From MWCM01 sp964558315 (lineage in GTDB: Bacteria; Patescibacteriota; UBA1384; XYA2-FULL-43-10), in contig CAZLCL010000007.1 in assembly GCA_964558315.1 (NCBI GenBank), forward strand, positions 1-29,099: a DNA stretch of 29,099 bases, written 5' to 3'. The notes beneath the pieces were generated by a model that saw only the letters and a list, made by a program, of their open reading frames with translations, was not told the origin of the DNA and searched no databases. Every line of letters begins with the position of its first letter. The stretch's first letter is position 1. Of the stretch, positions 22,410 through 29,099 are shown one piece after another. The translations under genes and the position numbers were made by a program.

Positions 22410-23582
22410 CTACTCCTTTACTATTTTTTCAAAAACATCTAAATAGCTTTGAATAAAATTGTCAGGTGACATTTTGTTAATAACAGTTGCCCGAGCATTC
22501 GTTGAAATCTCTGCAAGATTGTTCATTTTGGGAATCTGCTTTAACAGCTTCTTTATGTCTGTAACACTTCTTACTATAAAACCATTTTCTCCATGTTTAA
22601 TTATTTCCGGAGCAACTCCAACGGGATAAACAAGAACAATATTACCCATTAGCATAGATTCTACGAGCGTAAGACCAAAAGATTCAACACGAGAACAGTG
22701 GATTGAAATATGTGATGATAAAAATGCTTCCGAAACCTCTTCGTGGCTCAGATTCCATTTTACAACAACATCTTTTAACTGTTCTTTAACCATTTGCTGG
22801 TAATTCTGGTTATGGGTGGAAGCTACCAGTATTTTATAATATCCTCTCACACCAGACATTATTTCAAAGATTCTATCGATACCCTTCATCATTAACCCTG
22901 TCTCAGATCCTGGCATTCTAGTTACGCAAATCAAGCTCAACCCACCAGCTGAAAAGTCTTTTTGAGCCTGCCTCTCAAGCCACGGCTCAGGGACAGAGTT
23001 ATAAGCAACCTGAACTTTTTCGGCAGAGATAGAGTAATTTGAGATAATTTCATCTTTTATAGATCTGCTTACTGCAATAACAGAAGCGGAATTTTCGCAA
23101 GCATACTGCTCGAGCAGAGCCACAATCGAATCATGAAACGATTCTTCGTTCTTGTAAGACAAACCGTAACGCACAAATTTTTTCTGCCATTTCTGCAATA
23201 TTTTTTTATCAACAATTTCTGTCTCACCATCAATGAATTTAAGCAATGTTTTAGCACAATGATGAAATATCGTTACCTGGGGAATTTTAATCTCCGGAAG
23301 ATTGGCACCAAAATAGTTCGTAGAGACAATCAAATCACATTTATTGATTTCGTCTATATGCCGCAGCAGATCTTGAAACATTAAAGCGTTTCCAAAACCG
23401 CTCAGTTTTCTAAGCCCAATACGTGATTCTGCCGGCTTAAATTCAAGAATCTGATGGCCTCGTTTTTTTAGGAAGGAGATTAATTGGTCATTCACAATTA
23501 CAGAGCCAGACCTAACTGCGCCATCGCTAAATATACTGTCTGGCAAAGACACAAAAGCAATTTTTAATGGTCTGCTAGTCAT
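22410..23582 (-). CDS. Family 4 (GT-B) glycosyltransferase
   Basis: The 390-residue product has a GT-B layout. Its C-terminal half contains VTRMPGSETGLMMKGIDRIFEI and the donor-binding segment HCSRVESFGLTLVESMLMGNIVLVYPVGVAPEII, the E-x7-E pattern of GT4 retaining enzymes. It overlaps the end of the preceding glycosyltransferase gene by 8 nt, so expression is coupled. Donor and acceptor unknown. Confidence 0.9.
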   Translation of the reverse strand: MTSRPLKIAFVSLPDSIFSDGAVRSGSVIVNDQLISFLKKRGHQILEFKPAESRIGLRKLSGFGNALMFQDLLRHIDEINKCDLIVSTNYFGANLPEIKIPQVTIFHHCAKTLLKFIDGETEIVDKKILQKWQKKFVRYGLSYKNEESFHDSIVALLEQYACENSASVIAVSRSIKDEIISNYSISAEKVQVAYNSVPEPWLERQAQKDFSAGGLSLICVTRMPGSETGLMMKGIDRIFEIMSGVRGYYKILVASTHNQNYQQMVKEQLKDVVVKWNLSHEEVSEAFLSSHISIHCSRVESFGLTLVESMLMGNIVLVYPVGVAPEIIKHGENGFIVRSVTDIKKLLKQIPKMNNLAEISTNARATVINKMSPDNFIQSYLDVFEKIVKE

Positions 23583-24744
23583 TTAACACACTACTTTTAC
23601 TAATAGCCGAACTGCTCCTTAACATTTTGCGAACTTTTTGTGCCAATCTCTGATAACCTTTTTTGTCAATTAGTGCCCTCTCGGCATCTTTCATTTTTTC
23701 AACTGTCTCAGGGCAAGATAATATCGCCTCGGTTTCTATTCTAATAACCTCCGGAGTCATATCAATGGGGTCAACAACATGAGCAACACCGATATCTTCC
23801 AGCGCTTTTGCTTTCATCATTTGTTCGCTAATAATCCACGGCACTGGTATCATAAGCATCGGCACTCTAAAATACGCCGACTCCATAGTGGCCCCCATGC
23901 CGGCTCCCGTTATTACCATATCTGAATTAATTAAATAGTTATGAACTTTATTAAACACACCAACTACATAATTGATATTTTTGTATTTATGCTGAAGATG
24001 TGTGATAATACTGTCCTTTTTGGGGTAAAGCATAAAGACTTGATATTTGTCGGACTCTACATTCATTGCTTCGCAAATCGTTTCAAAATAGCGACGAACT
24101 TGCGCGTTGTTATGGGAGTGAGAACTGGATAATATTGTTATAACCTTACGGTCGTCGCTCTTTAAGCCAATTTCATCAGCGCTTTCCTCTTTTGAAGGCA
24201 TCTTATCTATTAGATCAAATTTCGAGACACCACCCAAAAAAACCATTTTTAGGTTGATGTTATTCTCAATTTGCTCAACAAACTTTTTGGGATATCTAAC
24301 AAATATCTCATCAACATTATCCCAGGCAAGCTGGTGACGAAGGTTATTGCTATCGAAGGTCTCGTAAAATAGCCCAACAGGGTAACCTAAATATTTGCTC
24401 CAAACAGCGATCTCTAGTGTAATATCAACCAAAATTAGGTTTGGGTCAACTTTTTTTACTAAATCTATATAACTAAAAAAGTGCTTTCTGTATCGCTTAA
24501 CATCGCCCAATTCCTTTTCATACGGATAGGTGTGAAGATAAAACTTCTCATCGATGCGCATAGCGCAATTCGGGCGATAAAGCTTATGAAAAGTTAAATT
24601 TGGCAAAGGTTCGAACGGCCATTTTTCTGCCGAAGCGACATGAAAATCAACTTCAGGCATGATTTTCGCTAGATTGTAAGCGCAACCAATATGTGTAAAA
24701 CTGTTCCATCCAGCATAATATAATACTTTTGATTTAGTTTTCAT
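23575..24744 (-). CDS. MurG/GT28-like glycosyltransferase
   Basis: The 389-residue product looks like a GT-B enzyme of the MurG type. The N-terminal domain starts YYAGWNSFTHIGCAYNLAKI, and the C-terminal donor site contains SDMVITGAGMGATMESAYFRVPMLMIPVPWIISEQMMKAKALEDIGVA. It likely transfers a hexose or hexosamine from a UDP donor. AAGGA lies before the ATG. It is the second gene of the galT-glycosyltransferase-kinase operon and overlaps the next gene by 8 nt. Confidence 0.8.
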   Translation of the reverse strand: MKTKSKVLYYAGWNSFTHIGCAYNLAKIMPEVDFHVASAEKWPFEPLPNLTFHKLYRPNCAMRIDEKFYLHTYPYEKELGDVKRYRKHFFSYIDLVKKVDPNLILVDITLEIAVWSKYLGYPVGLFYETFDSNNLRHQLAWDNVDEIFVRYPKKFVEQIENNINLKMVFLGGVSKFDLIDKMPSKEESADEIGLKSDDRKVITILSSSHSHNNAQVRRYFETICEAMNVESDKYQVFMLYPKKDSIITHLQHKYKNINYVVGVFNKVHNYLINSDMVITGAGMGATMESAYFRVPMLMIPVPWIISEQMMKAKALEDIGVAHVVDPIDMTPEVIRIETEAILSCPETVEKMKDAERALIDKKGYQRLAQKVRKMLRSSSAISKSSVLND

Positions 24745-24759
24745 TGTATAATCCTTAAT

Positions 24760-25758
24760 TTAATATCTGGGAGCTGATTTATTTAAATACTCTGCGGCGT
24801 CTTCTGGCGACATTATATCAATTATCACACCACTGCCAAGTTCATAACCGGCATAGTTAGCCAAACGAGGGTTTATTTCCAAATGCCAGTGATAAGAAAA
24901 AGATTTTGAATGAATTGTTGGCAATGTGTGAATGTAAAAATTTAATGGGATTCTGGAAATATTGCGCTCTAATTTATGTAACACACTAAGCAATATTTTT
25001 GCAAGTTCTTTAAGCTCGCTCTTGGGTGTGTTTTCAAATTGACTATCGTGTCGTTTGGGATATATCCATGTTTCCATAGGGAATCTCGCGGCATAAAAGG
25101 TTGTTGCCAAAAAATCCTCATTTTCTTCGACCACTCGAACCTTTTCGCGTAGTTCGTGCTCAATAATGTCGCAAAAAACGCATGTGCCGTTTATGCCAAA
25201 ATATCTTTCAGCGCCATCTAGCTCACGACCAACTGTGTTCGCAATTACTCCGCTCGCAATAATCTGAGCATGAGGATGGGAAATGGATGCTCCAGCACTC
25301 GCCCCATGATTATAAAAGGGCATTATGGACACTATGTTTTTATTATTTTTCATTTGGTTATATCGGTCGCAAAAGATCTCCAGCATCTCTGTCATTTCAT
25401 TTAATGAAAAAGTTATTAAAGTCTTGTCATGATCAAGAGCTATTACCACTTCATGGTAGCCGACCGCCGCTCTGGCACGATAAAAACCCTTTTCGGGATA
25501 AAAACTGCGCACACAAGCTTCCTCCTCATTTTCCACAAATGCCGGATAACGATTCTTTATCACATAAAAATTTTTTGTTGATGCGCCCCGAACTTTTTGA
25601 TTTTTTCTATAATTTTCTGTCCCCGCGCAAAAAGGGCAATTCGAAGAATCGGAAGCTATCCCGCTGTCATTTATTCGGTAATCGCTCGGCCTTTTAGCCC
25701 GTTCGGGTGTAATTACTACCCAATCACCTGTTATAATGTTTTGACGTAGTTCTGGCAT
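24760..25758 (-). CDS. galT: GalT-type hexose-1-phosphate nucleotidylyltransferase
   Basis: The 332-residue product starts PELRQNIITGDWVVITPERAKRP, as in GalT. It has zinc Cys C41-x-x-C44 (CPFC), the FYNHGASAGAS loop, and the active site HPHAQ (161-165), where the second His (H163) is the uridylyl carrier. It should move UMP between UDP-glucose and galactose-1-phosphate. Some close relatives are ADP-glucose phosphorylases, so the sugar and base are not certain. GGAGGG before the ATG gives strong translation. It leads a tight cluster of three glycosyltransferases and a kinase. Confidence 0.85.
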   Translation of the reverse strand: MPELRQNIITGDWVVITPERAKRPSDYRINDSGIASDSSNCPFCAGTENYRKNQKVRGASTKNFYVIKNRYPAFVENEEEACVRSFYPEKGFYRARAAVGYHEVVIALDHDKTLITFSLNEMTEMLEIFCDRYNQMKNNKNIVSIMPFYNHGASAGASISHPHAQIIASGVIANTVGRELDGAERYFGINGTCVFCDIIEHELREKVRVVEENEDFLATTFYAARFPMETWIYPKRHDSQFENTPKSELKELAKILLSVLHKLERNISRIPLNFYIHTLPTIHSKSFSYHWHLEINPRLANYAGYELGSGVIIDIMSPEDAAEYLNKSAPRY

Positions 25759-25788
25759 CTTCCCTCCGTGATACTATAGTAATTATTA

Positions 25789-26268
25789 TTAATTTGCATT
25801 TTTCACGCTCTGCCCATGGCAGATAGCTACTGCCAAAGCATCGGCCGCATCATCAGGCTTGGGATAATGATCGAGTTTGCAAGTAATACGCACCATCTCT
25901 TGCATCTGTTTTTTATCTGCACGTCCGTAACCGGTTAAGGCTTGCTTAATCTGCAATGGGGTATATTCATAAACCGGAACCCCCATGTTTTCAGCACAAA
26001 TAATTGCCGCACCACGAGCCTGTGCCACTGTAATTACCGTTTTAGCGTTTTTAAAATAAAATAATTCCTCAACCGCGACTTGATCCGGCTGATCTCTCTC
26101 TATTATATCAGAAAGTTCGTGATAAATCTTTGCCAATCGCCGCGGCATTGGCACAGCTGACTCCGTCTCGATACAACCATATTTAAGCGGAATTACTTTA
26201 CCGTTTTTATATTCAATTAATCCCCAACCCATGATGGCTGTGCCGGGATCTATGCCTAATATTTTCAT
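25789..26268 (-). CDS. ruvC: RuvC, Holliday-junction resolvase
   Basis: The 159-residue product has MKILGIDPGTAIMGWG with catalytic D7, VAVEELFYFKNAKT with the second acidic site (E67), and KPDDAADALAVAICH with the last Asp pair (D140, D143). It cuts the junction after RuvAB migration. The ATG is preceded by a -10-like box at 6 nt and no ribosome site, suggesting a leaderless transcript. It is divergent from the DUF3795 gene. Confidence 0.96.
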   Translation of the reverse strand: MKILGIDPGTAIMGWGLIEYKNGKVIPLKYGCIETESAVPMPRRLAKIYHELSDIIERDQPDQVAVEELFYFKNAKTVITVAQARGAAIICAENMGVPVYEYTPLQIKQALTGYGRADKKQMQEMVRITCKLDHYPKPDDAADALAVAICHGQSVKNAN

Positions 26269-26274
26269 AATTTA

Positions 26275-26280
26275 ATTTTA
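26275..26280 (-). promoter_or_regulatory. -10 box (TAAAAT) of ruvC, leaderless
   Basis: On the minus strand TAAAAT ends 6 nt before the ruvC ATG, the same spacing as TATAAT at the 557 gene. No clear -35 box. Confidence 0.45.
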
Positions 26281-26392
26281 ACATAAATACAAATATTTCT
26301 TATCAGCTGAATTTGTTGTTAGGCTGTTTTCTAATGTGCTTAGAGATTGTTAATATTTTTAATAAAACCCGATTTGTTATAGAATTAGAGCA

Positions 26393-26827
26393 ATGGAACA
26401 TTTTAGCAAAAAACTCATTGCGCCCTGTGGCATAAACTGTGGTTTGTGTTTTGCCTACTTAAGAGCTAACAATAACTGCCCGTGATGTTTTAGCGGCAGA
26501 AAAGTTAATAATCGTCAAATTAAATGCCATCGCAGATTATGTCAAAACAGAAATGGCGATTTTTGTTATGATTGTCACAAATTTCCCTGCGAAAGCAATA
26601 TAAAATTAGATGAGAGATATCGTAAACGCTACCAGACAAGCGAAATTGATAATTTAATATATATTCGCGACAAAGGAATTGATGCCTTCTTAAAAGATCA
26701 AGCTAAAAAACATTTATCAAATAAAGGTGTTTTATGCATTCATGACGGAAAGTATTATAATGTGGTCGATAGCCAAAAAATAATAGTCTTATATAATACA
26801 TTTTTTTATACTCATGAAGAGAATTAA
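26393..26827 (+). pseudogene. DUF3795 protein gene interrupted by one in-frame TGA
   Basis: Starting at ATG 26393 the frame reads LIAPCGINCGLCFAYLR then NNNCP, a TGA at 26483-26485, then CFSGRK, and stays open for 113 more codons to a TAA. The Cys pattern (CGINCGLC, CPxC, CHRRLC, CYDCHKFPC) is that of DUF3795, a zinc- or iron-sulfur-like small protein family of unknown role. From memory, the residue at the TGA is usually Gly (CPGC), so one G-to-T change in GGA explains it. No second lesion is seen, so this is a very young nonsense mutation, a sequencing error or a recoding event. Its end overlaps the start of the next gene by 14 nt. A TAGAAT box lies 7 nt before the ATG. Confidence 0.8.
26792..26797 (+). 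promoter_or_regulatory. Possible -10 box (TATAAT) for the 26814 gene
   Basis: A consensus TATAAT lies inside the 3' end of the DUF3795 frame, 16 nt before the ATG. No good -35 box is seen, so this is weak evidence. Confidence 0.35.
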
Positions 26828-27593
26828 GCGAAAAAAGTTATCTTTCTACCAGCTTCTAACAGTTATAGTGATTTTACTTTTGGCCTTTCTTTATCTATAC
26901 AAAGAAAGGCCAAACTATAAAATACCCGTTTTAGACAAGATTGATTATCTTTGCCAATTTAATGTAAAGCTAGCCAGCAATTCTATGGAGCCATTTCTAA
27001 AAAACGGACAGAGTTATCAGTTTAATAAATGTTTTGACGCGTCCGTATTAATTCCGGGCAAAATAGTTTCGTATAACGACAATAACACTACGCGCATTGG
27101 AATAATTAGACAAATTTTTAATAACGGTGCGGAGGATGTGTATGTTATATCAAATGAGCGCGACAATAAATTAAATAATGCTCTTTTATTAGATATTTAT
27201 GGCACAAATGATACCGATACCTCCGCTACCAAGCATATCCTCAGCCCAAATGCAGAGGAAATTCTATCTACAGATGCAATCCCATCACATATAGCAAAAA
27301 TTCCCAAAGGATACGGAATAGAAATTAGCACTCCGCAACAAACAACTGTCTTTAATAAAAAAACTGATCAATTTTGTATAATAACCGAGAGCCCCGAGCA
27401 AATCTATCATTATAGAAAAGTTATAAAAAAAATTAATCCCGATAAAATTATAAAAAGAGGCGAAGACTCGGTATTGCGACAGGGTTATAACATAGAATGC
27501 TCCGAAATTGATTTCGATATCGGTGAATATAAAATAATCGGCACTAAAAATTATCAAATGATATTTAGCTATAATTTTGAAATTATTAATTAA
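26814..27593 (+). CDS. Signal-peptidase-I-like membrane protein lacking the usual general base
   Basis: The 259-residue product has a basic start, one membrane segment (about 11-28), and then ASNSMEPFLKNGQ, the S26 peptidase box with the nucleophile position S57. GKIVSYNDNNTTRIGIIRQIF and YVISNERDNK follow, matching the layout of the archaeal/ER-type enzymes (GDIVVF, HRV, KGDNN). The catalytic His or Lys position is occupied by Ile (I98-R99), so classic activity is doubtful. The remaining 140 residues match nothing I know. It could be an inactive relative or use another base. Start overlaps the end of the DUF3795 frame. Confidence 0.6.
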   Translation: MKRIKRKKLSFYQLLTVIVILLLAFLYLYKERPNYKIPVLDKIDYLCQFNVKLASNSMEPFLKNGQSYQFNKCFDASVLIPGKIVSYNDNNTTRIGIIRQIFNNGAEDVYVISNERDNKLNNALLLDIYGTNDTDTSATKHILSPNAEEILSTDAIPSHIAKIPKGYGIEISTPQQTTVFNKKTDQFCIITESPEQIYHYRKVIKKINPDKIIKRGEDSVLRQGYNIECSEIDFDIGEYKIIGTKNYQMIFSYNFEIIN

Positions 27594-27605
27594 GAAACCG
27601 TGAAT

Positions 27606-27989
27606 ATGAATTATTTTGGAACAATAATTGAAGAAAGTTTGCAAAACAGGGACGCACTTAGATTAGTGAAAATTATCTCAACTGAAGTCGAGGCTGTAAC
27701 TTTGGAACACCGCACTCCATGGCTTAAACAATGGACTCTCCACAAGGTCGAGATCAGCGAGGAGAATGCAGAAAAAGTCGCCAAAATTATCAGCATGAAC
27801 ATTGATGAAAACCATACTGGTAGCTGGTATGCAGATTACAAAAACGACTTGTGGCACTACATAATTTTTCCACATAAAATTTTTAAAATTAACAAAAAAT
27901 CTACTCGACAATATGACTTGGCCAAAAAATACGGCATCTCTCTCGGCATATCGGAGCATCAAGTAGATTTTAAAGCGGAGCTAACATGA
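27606..27989 (+). CDS. Small conserved soluble protein of unknown function
   Basis: The 127-residue product contains TPWLKQWTLHKVEI, HTGSWYADYKNDLWHYIIFPHKIF and YDLAKKYGISLGISEHQVDF. From memory it resembles an uncharacterised small protein found in many bacteria and Patescibacteria. No membrane segment is seen. The start may be ATG 27606 or the GTG at 27600. Its TGA overlaps the next ATG (ATGA), so the two genes are coupled. Confidence 0.75.
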   Translation: MNYFGTIIEESLQNRDALRLVKIISTEVEAVTLEHRTPWLKQWTLHKVEISEENAEKVAKIISMNIDENHTGSWYADYKNDLWHYIIFPHKIFKINKKSTRQYDLAKKYGISLGISEHQVDFKAELT

Positions 27990-28300
27990 AAAAGGTCTTT
28001 TTATGGCTGGCGAGGATTCTTTCGATTTTGATATCATTGTTTTTTTTGAGCTTTACGCTCGAGGGTTTTGGCGCAGGTTTTTCTTTAACCGATAGTTTAA
28101 TGCACTTACTTTTAGCTTTACCGATTGTGGCTATTACCGTCTATTCTTTGAAAAAACCCAAAATTGGCGGAGCAATTTTCTTACTTATCGGAATAAGCCT
28201 GATAATTTTAATTCACAAGGAGTGGCAGAGTTTAATAATCGTTGGGGGTATCCCATTGATTATTGGCTTGTTATACTATTTCTCAGACACAAAAAAATAA
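27986..28300 (+). CDS. Small four-pass membrane protein
   Basis: The 104-residue product has about four hydrophobic segments (about 3-25, 30-50, 57-73, 79-97). The start LWLARILSILISLFFLSFTLEGF resembles small membrane proteins annotated as DUF7670, a comparison from memory. It overlaps the previous gene by 4 nt and is probably co-transcribed. Confidence 0.7.
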   Translation: MKKVFLWLARILSILISLFFLSFTLEGFGAGFSLTDSLMHLLLALPIVAITVYSLKKPKIGGAIFLLIGISLIILIHKEWQSLIIVGGIPLIIGLLYYFSDTKK

Positions 28301-28327
28301 CAGTATGACTAATTATTACTTTTATTT

Positions 28328-29014
28328 ATGAATAAATCTTATAGTATCTCAGAAAATGAAATAAACCGTAGGAAACATGCATTTAACCAATTAATTATAT
28401 ATTTCATATTAAGCTTTTTAATATTACTGCTTTACTTATTTCTGGATAATATTACGCTATGCTTTATCATCGTAACCCCTTATCTGTTTTTCATTTTACT
28501 CTTTCGTTGGTATATTTTTAAATTTTTTCAAAAATATCTTAAAGTAAAAGTTAAAATTTTTAACGGACGGATCACAAAAGATGGTTTTTATGGGGAAACC
28601 GCAATCTTAAAGGATATTAATCACATAAAAATATTATTTACCAAAAGAAAAACTATTCGTAGCATATCCATTACAGGAGCAGAAAATAAACCTTTAACGT
28701 TTGATGCAATCGAAAAGTTTTATGATTTTAAACAATCTTTAATTGATATCTGCCCCAGCGCCGCTATTAAAGAATTAAAAGAGTTCATGGATTTTGACCA
28801 TCCGATTTTTTATCCGATTTTAGGCACAATTCTCGGTTTGGCATCAGGCACAATATTTAATGTTGAGCTTAATACAAATTTTTATTTACTACCACTATTA
28901 TCAGCTGTATATACTTGTTTTGTCGGTTTATACATAATTATTCGAAGGCCACTTTACGATCGCTATGGCAAAGAAAAATTATATATAGATATTGTATCCG
29001 GTTCTGTGCACTAG
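28328..29014 (+). CDS. Four-pass membrane protein with a PH-like cytoplasmic domain
   Basis: The 228-residue product has two membrane segments (about 20-42 and 45-66), a beta-rich middle part (about 70-140: VKVKIFNGRITKDGF, INHIKILFTKRKTIRSISITG) that fits a bacterial PH-type domain, and two more membrane segments (about 158-177 and 185-207). Function unknown. It begins 27 nt after the previous gene with no ribosome site visible. Confidence 0.65.
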   Translation: MNKSYSISENEINRRKHAFNQLIIYFILSFLILLLYLFLDNITLCFIIVTPYLFFILLFRWYIFKFFQKYLKVKVKIFNGRITKDGFYGETAILKDINHIKILFTKRKTIRSISITGAENKPLTFDAIEKFYDFKQSLIDICPSAAIKELKEFMDFDHPIFYPILGTILGLASGTIFNVELNTNFYLLPLLSAVYTCFVGLYIIIRRPLYDRYGKEKLYIDIVSGSVH

Positions 29015-29034
29015 CTCAGATAGATACAGTACAC

Positions 29035-29099
29035 ATTGCTAGACTGGAATAGCAATGAAAAATCAGTATGGTGTATCCATGAATACATATGGACACATC
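29035..29099. repeat. Two adjacent inverted repeats at the window end
   Basis: ATTGCTA (29035-29041) with TAGCAAT (29050-29056) is perfect. GGTGTATCCATG (29070-29081) with the imperfect partner at 29086-29099 allows 11 of 12 pairs counting G-U. No U-run follows either. They are in a gene-free end and could be a terminator-like element or part of a repeat cut by the window edge. Confidence 0.4.

Noticed and set aside
26483..26485. UGA as a general glycine codon (genetic code 25)
   Set aside because: The other complete genes contain no in-frame TGA, and TGA serves as a normal stop, for example in the ppiC and phosphohexomutase genes.
26483..26485. Selenocysteine at the DUF3795 TGA
   Set aside because: The family position is Gly rather than Cys as far as I recall, and no SECIS-like hairpin is seen just downstream.

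Overview
The window looks like a chromosomal segment of a candidate-phyla-radiation (Patescibacteria) bacterium. The backbone is AT-rich and gene-dense, with short intergenic gaps. It carries genes typical of such genomes: lamin-tail-domain and carboxypeptidase-regulatory-domain surface proteins, an LCP ligase, a very short TsaB, bacterial-PH membrane proteins, a DUF3795 gene and several small membrane proteins. The phylum call is inference from gene content and style; no rRNA or marker phylogeny is available. The standard code is used, because full-length genes contain no in-frame TGA.

Layout. Positions 1-432 hold the 3' end of a GC-rich orphan gene. Positions 557-4990 (+) hold a 1183-residue membrane-anchored surface protein and a ROK sugar kinase. 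From 5050 to 26268 every gene is on the minus strand. Read in transcription order (high to low coordinate), these are ruvC, a galT-glycosyltransferase-kinase cluster, a phosphohexomutase, ruvA, ruvB, queH, two membrane proteins, queA, a lamin-tail protein, tsaE, tsaB, an LCP protein, a membrane protein, a PpiC foldase and a 46-residue membrane peptide. They are followed by a regulatory island (about 9183-7500), a TyrA-PheA fusion interrupted by a 100-N gap, and a GC-rich aminotransferase. From 26393 (+) come a DUF3795 gene broken by one TGA, a signal-peptidase-like protein and three small genes.

The main discovery is the island at 7739-9183. It contains three consecutive ribosome-mediated transcription attenuators on the minus strand, each with a different amino-acid specificity. 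Each has a sigma70-like promoter and a leader peptide whose start codon lies only 7-8 nt after the -10 box. Each peptide has a run of diagnostic codons: Leu in NLLALLLGL, Ile/Val in NVIIVIIII, and Phe/Trp/Tyr in NFWFYFF. A rho-independent terminator follows 31-36 nt after the peptide stop. In every case the 5' arm of the terminator can instead pair with the 3' part of the leader ORF, forming the antiterminator. The Leu unit precedes a GC-rich 119-residue ORF that is an internal tandem duplication resembling the two-unit leucine-binding regulatory domain of LeuA. The Ile/Val unit precedes a GC-rich 98-residue orphan. The aromatic unit precedes a tiny Trp-containing ORF and then tyrA-pheA. This looks like a compact amino-acid-starvation sensing array in an organism group where ribosome-mediated attenuation is not something I know to be described.

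The GC-rich genes (1-432, 5050-6210, 7935-8231, 8518-8877) differ sharply in base composition from their neighbours and tend to end in very stable hairpins, two of which hold the stop codon in the loop. Whether they were acquired horizontally or are a lineage-specific gene class cannot be settled from this window.
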